From the NCBI GenBank assembly GCA_028709565.1, contig JAQVWU010000001.1:1-36126 (forward strand): a stretch of 36,126 nt of DNA, in the 5' to 3' direction. The first letter of the stretch is position 1. Each line of letters starts with the position of its first letter. Below are positions 1-6,380 of the stretch, one piece after another. The notes under the pieces are model-generated. The model saw nothing but the letters and a program-made list of their open reading frames with translations, was not told the origin of the DNA and ran no database searches. This DNA is from Eubacteriales bacterium. Lineage in GTDB: Bacteria > Bacillota > Clostridia > Oscillospirales > CAG-272. The translations under genes were made by a program, and so were the position numbers.

Positions 1-222
1 AATGACCGCTTTTTCATCGAAAGCGTCGGCCTCTCTTTCTTCGAATGATATGGCGTTTGTGGGGCATACCGGAAGGCAATTGCCTAAACCGTCACAGTAA
101 TCATCGCGGACCAGTTTTGCTTTACCGTTTTCCAGGGCAATGGCGCCTTCATGACAGGCATCGACGCACAGACCGCATCCGTTGCATTTTTCTTCATCTA
201 TTTTTATGATTTTCCTGATCAT
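1..222 (-). CDS. 4Fe-4S dicluster protein, N-terminal part (cut by window edge)
   Basis: The minus strand reads an open frame from an ATG at 222-220 to the window edge, giving the first 74 residues. Two ferredoxin-type cluster motifs are visible: CNGCGLCVDACHEGA near residues 14-28 and CDGLGNCLPVCPTNA near 43-57. Each supplies four cysteines for a [4Fe-4S] cluster. A strong ribosome binding site (AGAGGAG, 235-229) sits 6 nt before the ATG. In Clostridia, proteins with this N-terminus are often longer than a simple ferredoxin and lie next to hcp (hybrid cluster protein) and a Crp/Fnr regulator. That context fits the divergent regulator at 364, but the partner gene is outside the window, so the role in nitrosative or redox stress is inference. 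The 4Fe-4S assignment is secure; the full-length identity is not. Confidence 0.85.
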   Translation of the reverse strand, partial: MIRKIIKIDEEKCNGCGLCVDACHEGAIALENGKAKLVRDDYCDGLGNCLPVCPTNAISFEEREADAFDEKAVI

Positions 223-264
223 TTTGTTCTCCTCTTAACTTATAATATTTATTTATTTACTTTA

Positions 265-293
265 TTTACTTTGCAACAATATTATAGTATAAT
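265..293 (+). promoter_or_regulatory. Putative sigma-A promoter for the Crp/Fnr regulator
   Basis: The -35 candidate TTTACT (265-270) and a perfect -10 TATAAT (288-293) are separated by 17 nt, pointing toward the regulator at 364. The spacer holds TTGCAAC (271-277), a half-site of the palindrome at 309-322. The -35 box is imperfect, as expected if the promoter is regulated. Confidence 0.55.
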
Positions 294-308
294 TTATACG
301 GAAATGCT

Positions 309-322
309 GTTGCATTTGCAAC
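309..322. promoter_or_regulatory. Palindromic operator candidate GTTGCA-TT-TGCAAC
   Basis: This is a perfect 6+6 inverted repeat with a 2-nt centre, between the divergent 4Fe-4S gene and the Crp/Fnr gene. Crp/Fnr proteins bind two-fold symmetric sites of about this size. A further copy of the half-site TTGCAAC is at 271-277. Located just after the regulator's predicted transcription start, it could serve autorepression. Binding by the neighbouring regulator is inference. Confidence 0.5.
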
Positions 323-363
323 GACTGAAATAAATATAACAAAAAAACACGAGGAAAAAGATT

Positions 364-1020
364 TTGACAGGAATTTTAAAAAGCCATCAACTATTTGAAG
401 GAATAAACAAATCGGAAATAAGCAGTGTATTAAAATGTTTAAAAAGTTATACAAAGCTGTTTCCCAAAGGGGACTTTATTTTTTTGAACGGCAAAAGCAT
501 ACCGTCAATCGCAATTCTGATTTCCGGTGAAGCTCAGGTCAGAAAAGAAAATATACTCGGTGATTCAATGATTATCGGAACCTTGTTAAAAGGTGATATG
601 TTCGGCGAGTCTTTTGCATGCATTTCAGTGGCTGCCATCCCCGTATCGGTGATTGCTTTGGAAAAATGCGAGGTACTCTTTATGGATGTAAACAATATAA
701 CCAATATTTGTACCAACGCATGTTCGTTTCATCGCAGGTTAATTTCCAATCTTTTGAAAATCATCGCGCATAAAAATATATTGCTCAATCAAAAAATGTC
801 TTATATAACACATAAAACAATTCGCAACAGACTCGAAGCTTATTTTCACGATATAATTGAAAAGAGCGGTTCATACACCTTCACAATTCCCTATAATCGC
901 AATGAACTGGCTGATTACCTGTGCGCCGACCGGAGCGCGTTGAGCAGAGAATTATCTAAAATGAAAAGCGAAGGCATTATTGATTTTAACAAAAACATTT
1001 TCCGTTGGATTAAAAAGTAA
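364..1020 (+). CDS. Crp/Fnr family transcriptional regulator
   Basis: This 218-residue protein has the family's two-domain layout. Residues about 15-130 form the cyclic-nucleotide-type beta-roll (KGDMFGESFA near 78-87), followed by a long dimer helix. A C-terminal winged helix-turn-helix follows from about 150, with the recognition region NRNELADYLCADRSALSREL near 178-197. The start is TTG at 364: GAGGA (351-355) lies 8 nt upstream and no better in-frame ATG exists. No N-terminal cysteine cluster of the Fnr type is obvious, so the effector is unknown. It diverges from a 4Fe-4S protein gene with a palindromic site between them, which resembles HcpR-like redox or nitrosative stress regulators. 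That specific function is inferred from context. The gene ends 12 nt from the convergent glycosidase gene, with no terminator visible. Confidence 0.88.
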   Translation: MTGILKSHQLFEGINKSEISSVLKCLKSYTKLFPKGDFIFLNGKSIPSIAILISGEAQVRKENILGDSMIIGTLLKGDMFGESFACISVAAIPVSVIALEKCEVLFMDVNNITNICTNACSFHRRLISNLLKIIAHKNILLNQKMSYITHKTIRNRLEAYFHDIIEKSGSYTFTIPYNRNELADYLCADRSALSRELSKMKSEGIIDFNKNIFRWIKK

Positions 1021-1032
1021 GGACGGAGATAA

Positions 1033-3453
1033 TCAAAACTGCGGCGCGTAACAGTAAAGAATATCGCCTGAACAGTTATGAAGTTTTACCTTATGCGGCT
1101 GACCCGGAAACAAATCGAAAAAGTTATCGGACAGACGATTGCCGTCAATATCTATACAAACACCCAGTACCAAACGGTCGGACATGTAAACAGCAAAATC
1201 ATCTTCATATTTAACCTTAATCTCCGGGATGTCAAACGGTACCGGAGTCATGGTTTTTTCGATTAAACGACGTCTTGCGACCTTCCCTTCATCTGATTTA
1301 AGCAGGGCATACGGTATTGATTCAGAGCTTTTATCAGCGTCGATATGGGCGACAACAGAGGATGTGTTGGCGTCCAGGACAACATCTGTTTTTTCTTTAT
1401 ATATATATCTGTCAACCCCCATTATACCGTATTCAAGTTCAGCATGAACAGGATTTAGTTTTTCGTTGATGGCATATACATCAAATCCGTCATCAGTGCG
1501 CACTATATCCACTGCTGTCGATTCAAAAGCACGCTTAACAGGGTAAAACGAGGGGGTACGCCGGCGAAGATAATCTACGATTGTCCAGCTGTTTGTCGCC
1601 GGCCAGGTATCATTATACATCCAAAAGATAGCCGACGCGGAATCATACATACGGCGGCGGAAGTTTAAAATATATTCGGTAAGACCTTCTCCCTGTCCGA
1701 AGCCGGCATAATATATATAATCTTTAATTGAAGCGTTTGTCAGATCAACGCCGAATTTTTCCCTGACCAGTTTTGTCTGCGGATTATTGATAGCTATAGT
1801 GTTATTATGCAATTCCCATGAAAATGAACCGACAAAATCATCGCCCTTTTCCAGACATGCCATTGTATTGGGATAGCTGGTTGAACCGAGTACCCCGCCT
1901 TCGTTTGCAAAACGGCACTCATATGAACGATATTTATAATAATCTTTATCTGTAAACCCGATACCCCAGGGATGCTGATCGCCGATAATATCGCTGTTAG
2001 GATCCGAACCGTCGGGTGAAAACGGACTGGATGGCTGATAAAAACGATTATCGCCTTCATCGCGTAAAATCATCGGAATCAGTATATAATAAAGCTGTGC
2101 GTCGGGATACTTTTTCACCTTGCTATTTCCCAAAAGGGATCTTGCCTGCCAGTCAATTTCATTGTTGCCCGACCAGATGATAAGCGAAGCGTAAGGTGAC
2201 AGTCTGCGGACATTGTGGATTATCTCGCTTTTATAGTTTTCAAAGAACTCGGTTTCTGCCGCGGGATATGCTCCGCAGGCATTGATAAAGTCCTGCCATA
2301 CCAGAATGCCTTTTTCATCACACAAATCGTAGAAATCATCGGTTTCATAAATTCCGCCGCCCCAGACGCGCAGAGCATTACAATTAGCTTCAAGTGCGCG
2401 GTCGGTTAATGTATCATAAACATCCCTTGTCAGACGGCTGTAAATCAAATCCGCCGGCACCATGTTCCCGCCTTTGGTAAAGATATTATTGCCATTGATA
2501 TTAACTATAAAATAACGTCCGGACTTCGGATGTGTATCCTGGTTTATCACAACCTTGCGGAATGCCGTCTTTTTGTTGATACACGCAATTTCATTGCCCG
2601 TTACCGCATCGGTTATTATAATTTTAATTGTATAACGATTCTGAGCGCCGTAATTTACGGGATTCCATAGCAAAGGATTATCCACATCAATGACAATGGG
2701 TATATAGCTTTCCCCGGTCGACGCGGTTCCTTCCAATTCAAGAGAATCGCCGGTTTCTTTTATAGATATATTGATTTTATATGGACGAGGCTCGGAATAA
2801 TTTTGCAGATATTGCCGAATATTAACGGTTCCGGCGCTGTAATCGTCGTTTACTTCCGTATATATCGAAGTTTCCTTCGGGAAAATGCCGTCGCCGATTT
2901 CAATATAACATGATTTATAAATACCGACATTAATACAGCGCGGCGACCAGTCCCACTCGAACGAGCACTGGGGTTTTCTCAGCCAGGCGCGGTTATGCAG
3001 ATGATATCCAAATTCCCAAGGCTCGGGATACAGACCTTCGGTATCCTTCTTAACCGCATAATTAATGCCGCTCTCTATTTCCACACGAACCGTGTTTACA
3101 CCTTCATGTACGAATGATGTCATATCAAGCGCGCACGGGAGATAGAAGTTGTTATGCGAACCCGCATGCTTATCATTTATATATATCTCCGCAGTCAGAT
3201 CCAAACCCAAAAATACCACTCGGAGGCGCTTTTTTGCATCATCTGCCGTCAGTACAAAATCCCTTTGATAATACCACAATTGTTCTTCAATCCAGCGTCC
3301 CGCAAGAACGTTATTTCCATAAACCGGATTACCCGTGATATGTTCCAAAGCCTGTTGAACGGTCCCGGGAACTACAGCCTTACATTTTACAAACCTGCGC
3401 TGACCCGTGGTCTGTGTCAGGTCCCATGATCCATCCAGCGATATGGTTTTCAT
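1033..3453 (-). CDS. Glycoside hydrolase family 2, beta-mannosidase type
   Basis: The 806-residue protein has the GH2 order: an N-terminal jelly-roll sugar-binding domain (about 1-190), an immunoglobulin-like domain (about 190-310), a TIM barrel (about 310-640) and a C-terminal beta domain. RVWGGGIYE (362-370) is a GH2 barrel signature. WSGNNE carries the predicted acid/base Glu432. FANEGGVLGS carries the predicted nucleophile Glu518. The WSGNNE form is typical of beta-mannosidases and exo-glucosaminidases, so release of terminal beta-mannose from oligosaccharides is the best guess. There is no signal peptide, so it acts in the cytoplasm on imported sugars. The chosen ATG (3453-3451) has AGGAGG 9 nt upstream; an upstream in-frame ATG at 3480 lacks a site. 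A perfect consensus promoter precedes it. Substrate is inferred from family resemblance. Confidence 0.87.
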   Translation of the reverse strand: MKTISLDGSWDLTQTTGQRRFVKCKAVVPGTVQQALEHITGNPVYGNNVLAGRWIEEQLWYYQRDFVLTADDAKKRLRVVFLGLDLTAEIYINDKHAGSHNNFYLPCALDMTSFVHEGVNTVRVEIESGINYAVKKDTEGLYPEPWEFGYHLHNRAWLRKPQCSFEWDWSPRCINVGIYKSCYIEIGDGIFPKETSIYTEVNDDYSAGTVNIRQYLQNYSEPRPYKINISIKETGDSLELEGTASTGESYIPIVIDVDNPLLWNPVNYGAQNRYTIKIIITDAVTGNEIACINKKTAFRKVVINQDTHPKSGRYFIVNINGNNIFTKGGNMVPADLIYSRLTRDVYDTLTDRALEANCNALRVWGGGIYETDDFYDLCDEKGILVWQDFINACGAYPAAETEFFENYKSEIIHNVRRLSPYASLIIWSGNNEIDWQARSLLGNSKVKKYPDAQLYYILIPMILRDEGDNRFYQPSSPFSPDGSDPNSDIIGDQHPWGIGFTDKDYYKYRSYECRFANEGGVLGSTSYPNTMACLEKGDDFVGSFSWELHNNTIAINNPQTKLVREKFGVDLTNASIKDYIYYAGFGQGEGLTEYILNFRRRMYDSASAIFWMYNDTWPATNSWTIVDYLRRRTPSFYPVKRAFESTAVDIVRTDDGFDVYAINEKLNPVHAELEYGIMGVDRYIYKEKTDVVLDANTSSVVAHIDADKSSESIPYALLKSDEGKVARRRLIEKTMTPVPFDIPEIKVKYEDDFAVYMSDRLVLGVCIDIDGNRLSDNFFDLFPGQPHKVKLHNCSGDILYCYAPQF

Positions 3454-3499
3454 TACATTTGCCCTCCTGTAAGCAATCATTTATGCATTCATTCGATTT

Positions 3500-3528
3500 A
3501 TTATAAATTCAATTTATATTATTGTCAA
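3500..3528 (-). promoter_or_regulatory. Perfect consensus sigma-A promoter of the GH2 gene
   Basis: On the minus strand, TTGACA (3528-3523) and TATAAT (3505-3500) are separated by exactly 17 nt, directly upstream of the GH2 gene. The -10 box lies in an AT-rich imperfect palindrome (ATTTA-TAA-TAAAT). Such a strong promoter in front of a sugar-degrading gene suggests repressor control. Confidence 0.8.
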
Positions 3529-3629
3529 GGTTTTTAGCATATATAAATTAAAACTCCAAATTACAGCGATTACATATTAATACATTTTGATTTTGATGTT
3601 AATAAAACGTTACAATGACTTAGAAATCA

Positions 3630-3658
3630 TTGATATTCCCACGGTTTTATGGTATAAT
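3630..3658 (+). promoter_or_regulatory. Sigma-A promoter of the L25/Ctc gene
   Basis: TTGATA (3630-3635) and TATAAT (3653-3658) are spaced by 17 nt and point to the L25 gene at 3756, leaving a leader of about 90 nt. Confidence 0.75.
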
Positions 3659-3688
3659 ATATAGAGATAATTGATATACCATTTTTCT

Positions 3689-3706
3689 GATATCAAAATT
3701 GATATC
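3689..3706. repeat. Inverted repeat GATATCAA-AA-TTGATATC in the L25 leader
   Basis: Two 8-nt arms pair perfectly around a 2-nt centre, about 25 nt after the predicted transcription start. The half-site TTGATAT also occurs at 3630 (overlapping the -35 box) and at 3671. It may be an operator or an mRNA hairpin. No T-tract follows, so it is not a terminator. Confidence 0.5.
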
Positions 3707-3755
3707 GCAGGTTATAAATCTAAAATCAGCTAAATGATATAAGGAGACTAAAGAT

Positions 3756-4421
3756 ATGAAAGAAATCGGAACAATAAACATCCGTCAAAGAGAACCCGGC
3801 AGCGACAGGTCAAATAAGCGACTCAGGAAAAACGGACTTATACCCGGCAATATTTATGCGAAAGACATGGATTCTGTATCTATAACTTTAAGAGCGGATG
3901 ATTTAAAAAAGACCATGTCGAAGTATGGCAGGAACTCCGGTTATAAATTATTACAGCCGGACGGCAACATGTATACCGTTATTATAAAAAACATTCAAAT
4001 ATTACCGATGAATAACGAATATATTCATGCCGAATTTCAAAAAATCTCATTAACCGACAAAATCACGGTAGACGTTCCTATTTTTTTGACAGGCAGAGAG
4101 CTTCTGGATTCCAGGGATATTTTTTCCGTAAAACATATTGAAAATTTATCTGTATCAGGGATTCCCCAAAACATACCTGATTATATAGAAATTGATGTTA
4201 CAGATAAAGAAATCGGTGATTTTATATCTATGGCAGATGTGACTTTGCCCGAAGGTTTGGAAACCGACACCGAACCGGACTTCAAACTGGTCTCGTTTAC
4301 CAGAGGCAAGGTTTATGAACTTGAAGAGACGACAGAAGAAACCGATGAAGAAACCGATGCAGAAGATCAGACCGATGATGAGAATACTGATGAAGAAAGC
4401 GATGATACTGAAAACAAATAA
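3756..4421 (+). CDS. rplY: 50S ribosomal protein L25 / general stress protein Ctc
   Basis: This 221-residue protein is the long Ctc/TL5 form of L25. The N-terminal 5S rRNA-binding domain covers about residues 1-90 (RKNGLIPGNIYAKD near 24-37). The C-terminal beta domain covers about 95-185. A very acidic tail rich in Glu, Asp and Thr runs from about 187 to the end. It binds 5S rRNA in the large subunit; in Bacillus the homologue is stress-induced. AAGGAGA (3741-3747) lies 8 nt before the ATG. It has its own promoter and is followed by the CarD-like gene 46 nt downstream. The tail is typical of the family though longer than many. Confidence 0.9.
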   Translation: MKEIGTINIRQREPGSDRSNKRLRKNGLIPGNIYAKDMDSVSITLRADDLKKTMSKYGRNSGYKLLQPDGNMYTVIIKNIQILPMNNEYIHAEFQKISLTDKITVDVPIFLTGRELLDSRDIFSVKHIENLSVSGIPQNIPDYIEIDVTDKEIGDFISMADVTLPEGLETDTEPDFKLVSFTRGKVYELEETTEETDEETDAEDQTDDENTDEESDDTENK

Positions 4422-4467
4422 TTTTTAATTAAATAGCATTAAATAATATCTTATGAAAGGTGAAACA

Positions 4468-4974
4468 ATGTATAAAATCGATGATTATGTCATGTACAGT
4501 ACCACAGGAGTTTGTAAAATCACCGACATTAAACAGGGGAAATTATTTAATGATGTTGAAACAAGATACTATGTATTGTGCCCTGTTTTCGATAATAACC
4601 CCTCATCCATAAGGGTCTCTGTTGATAACAAAAAAGTCAAAATGCGGAAAATATTATCCGAAAACGATGTTGTCTCCTTGATAGATAACTTCCCATCCGT
4701 CGAAACGCAATGGATAAACGACAGTAAACTCCGCGGCGCAAAACATAAAGAATACCTGCTTTCAGGAAAATGTGAGGATTGGATACTGCTTTTTAAAACT
4801 CTGCAAACAAAAAAAACCGAAAAGAATCAGATTAATAAGGCGCTTTCCCCAACCGATGAAGCTACCATGAAATCAGCCGAAAAATTGCTGTTTCAGGAAT
4901 TTTCCATAGCGTTGAATATACCCGTTGACGATGTGGAAAAATACATAAAAAAAAGAGCGGCGCAGGCCGTATAA
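4468..4974 (+). CDS. CarD/CdnL family RNA polymerase-binding regulator
   Basis: The 168-residue protein opens with the CarD/TRCF-interaction-domain pattern: YKIDDYVMYSTTGVCKITDI at residues 2-21, then YYVLCP near 35-40 and an SIRVSVDN strand-turn. The C-terminal two thirds are helical and charged, as in CarD-type proteins of about 160 residues. These proteins bind the beta subunit of RNA polymerase and stabilise open promoter complexes. The start at 4468 is preferred over ATG 4453 because AAAGGTGA (4456-4463) lies correctly before it and the family usually begins at this residue. It probably shares the L25 transcript. Which promoters it affects cannot be told from sequence. Confidence 0.85.
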   Translation: MYKIDDYVMYSTTGVCKITDIKQGKLFNDVETRYYVLCPVFDNNPSSIRVSVDNKKVKMRKILSENDVVSLIDNFPSVETQWINDSKLRGAKHKEYLLSGKCEDWILLFKTLQTKKTEKNQINKALSPTDEATMKSAEKLLFQEFSIALNIPVDDVEKYIKKRAAQAV

Positions 4975-4988
4975 AAATAGCATATATT

Positions 4989-5028
4989 TCCCTTTTTAAA
5001 TTTATTATAATATTAATTTGAAAAGGGA
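4989..5028. repeat. Inverted repeat TCCCTTTT / AAAAGGGA flanking a TATAAT
   Basis: Perfect 8-nt arms (4989-4996 and 5021-5028) enclose a 24-nt AT-rich loop containing TATAAT (5006-5011). It lies between the CarD-like gene and the propeller gene. It could be a weak terminator for the former (a short T-rich stretch follows) or an operator around the promoter of the latter. No good -35 box is visible. Confidence 0.4.
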
Positions 5029-5105
5029 CTTTATATTTCGATTATTTGCGTTTGTTTTATTTTGTTTTTTATTTTGTTTTTATTATGGAAGGAAGTGCGT
5101 ATTTC

Positions 5106-6017
5106 ATGTCAAACAAATTTAGAAAAAAGGGTCTGCTTGATATCGACATTGTAGAAACGACGCCGATTGTCTGGAAAGGAGATTTATGGCGCTGCGAATG
5201 GTTCAGACCTCTCCATTATGCCAACACAGACCATGTTTCCTGCGGCCGTTTTGTGAATATGGAAACAGGCGAGACCTCCGCAATCTTTGCCGAAGGCCAG
5301 TGTTTTCACAGCGCTTATACCGAAAATAATACGCTGTATGTCTATTCGGTCAACGGTTATGACACATCGGACGGTAATAACACAATAAATTTATATCGTT
5401 CAACTGACATGATAAACTGGAAAGAATCAACCGCGCTTACCATGCCCGAGGATTGGAAGTTTTACAATAATTCCGTATGCCTTTGCGGCGATACATATTA
5501 TATGGCGCTGGAAATCGGTCAGCCCGCCGCCGTCACCGGCGTTCCCTTTACGATTGTATACGCGGTATCAAAAAACCTTGTTGACTGGCATATGCTCGAT
5601 ACAGATAAATATATATACACCAAAGAGTTTTATTCGGCTTGTCCGGTAATACGCTGGTCGGATGGCTATTTTTATATAATCTATCTGGAGCGTCAGCCAC
5701 ACCTGAAGTATAATTTTGCTCCGTTTATCATACGCACCCGGGACCTGGAACACTACGAGCGCTGCCCTTATCCCGTTTTCGAATACGGAGACGGCGAAGC
5801 CGATAAATATATACAGAACAGAACGATATTTACGCCCGAACAGATTGAATACATAGAATCATCCGAAGACAATAATAACAGCGATGTTGATTTCTGTGAT
5901 TACAACGGAAAAACTGTAATCCTGTACAGCTGGGGCAATCAGCTCGGCAGAGAATTTCTCGCCGAAGCGGAATATAACGGTCCCTCAGGCGAATGGCTGG
6001 CTTCGTTTTTCAAATAA
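5106..6017 (+). CDS. Glycosidase-like beta-propeller protein (GH43/32/130-like fold)
   Basis: The protein of 303 residues shows repeated blade patterns of five-bladed propeller glycosidases: phrases like LYRSTDMINW, IVYAVSKNLVDWHML and FIIRTRDLEHYE, in which an aromatic follows a date-like 'D..NW' turn. The late segment NSDVDFCDYNGKTVILYSWG resembles the last blade of unassigned glycosyl hydrolases in gut Clostridia. There is no signal peptide in the chosen form, so it is likely cytoplasmic. I chose ATG 5106 because AAGGAAG (5089-5095) lies 10 nt upstream; an extension from 5046 starts in a T-rich tract that encodes an unlikely aromatic-rich leader. Substrate and catalytic residues cannot be assigned; with the GH2 and NagA genes nearby, glycan use is inferred. 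Confidence 0.7.
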   Translation: MSNKFRKKGLLDIDIVETTPIVWKGDLWRCEWFRPLHYANTDHVSCGRFVNMETGETSAIFAEGQCFHSAYTENNTLYVYSVNGYDTSDGNNTINLYRSTDMINWKESTALTMPEDWKFYNNSVCLCGDTYYMALEIGQPAAVTGVPFTIVYAVSKNLVDWHMLDTDKYIYTKEFYSACPVIRWSDGYFYIIYLERQPHLKYNFAPFIIRTRDLEHYERCPYPVFEYGDGEADKYIQNRTIFTPEQIEYIESSEDNNNSDVDFCDYNGKTVILYSWGNQLGREFLAEAEYNGPSGEWLASFFK

Positions 6018-6118
6018 TTCATGAATCCTTTCACGCACCACTTTTTAACTTTTCTATCTTATCTTTTATCTATAAATAAACCGCGGGGACACGGGAGAAG
6101 AGCGAAAAGAACAAAAAG

Positions 6119-6144
6119 AAAAAAGCCGCCGGAACGGCTTTTTT
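6119..6144 (-). terminator. Intrinsic terminator after tRNA-Arg (bidirectional)
   Basis: A stem AAAAAAGCCG / CGGCTTTTTT with loop CCGGAA lies 6 nt beyond the tRNA 3' end. It has A/T tracts on both sides, so it can also end plus-strand transcription from the propeller gene. Confidence 0.8.
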
Positions 6145-6149
6145 CTTTT

Positions 6150-6226
6150 TGGCCCGCCCTACAGGATTCGAACCTGCGACCATCGGAATCGGAATCCGGT
6201 ACTCTATCCAGCTGAGCTAAAGGCGG
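6150..6226 (-). tRNA. tRNA-Arg (anticodon CCG)
   Basis: The minus strand folds as a 77-nt cloverleaf. The acceptor stem CCGCCTT pairs with AGGGCGG (one U-G pair). The D arm is GCTC...GAGT. The anticodon loop TTCCGAT has CCG at 34-36. The T arm is GCAGG-TTCGAAT-CCTGT. The CCA end is encoded (6152-6150). The anticodon stem has four pairs plus a C27-A43 mismatch at its outer end. CCG decodes the arginine codon CGG. It stands alone with its own promoter and terminator. Confidence 0.93.
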
Positions 6227-6246
6227 TTATCGGTATGAACTTATAT

Positions 6247-6275
6247 ATTATAACACAGTTCGCTCTGTTTGTAAA
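6247..6275 (-). promoter_or_regulatory. Promoter of tRNA-Arg
   Basis: On the minus strand TTTACA (6275-6270) and TATAAT (6252-6247) are 17 nt apart, with an extended -10 TG (6255-6254). The predicted start is about 14 nt before the tRNA 5' end. Confidence 0.75.
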
Positions 6276-6307
6276 GATATATTTTTCGAATTTTTATCAA
6301 AAAACAC

Positions 6308-6336
6308 TGTTAATCGGGGACGAATTATGTTATAAT
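6308..6336 (+). promoter_or_regulatory. Extended -10 promoter of the fhs operon
   Basis: TGTTATAAT (6328-6336) is an extended -10 element; the -35 region (TGTTAA at 6308-6313, 17-nt spacing) is weak. It lies 45 nt before the fhs start. Confidence 0.65.
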
Positions 6337-6380
6337 ATAGTTCCGTAAACTATTTTATATAAAAGACGGAGGACTCTTTC

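Noticed and set aside
5046..5105. N-terminal extension of the propeller protein as a signal peptide
   Set aside because: The Phe/Tyr-rich stretch arises from a T-rich tract, and the good ribosome binding site lies downstream of it, before ATG 5106.
6021..6215. Plus-strand ORF of 64 codons across the terminator and tRNA
   Set aside because: It overlaps the terminator and the tRNA-Arg gene on the other strand and has no ribosome binding site.
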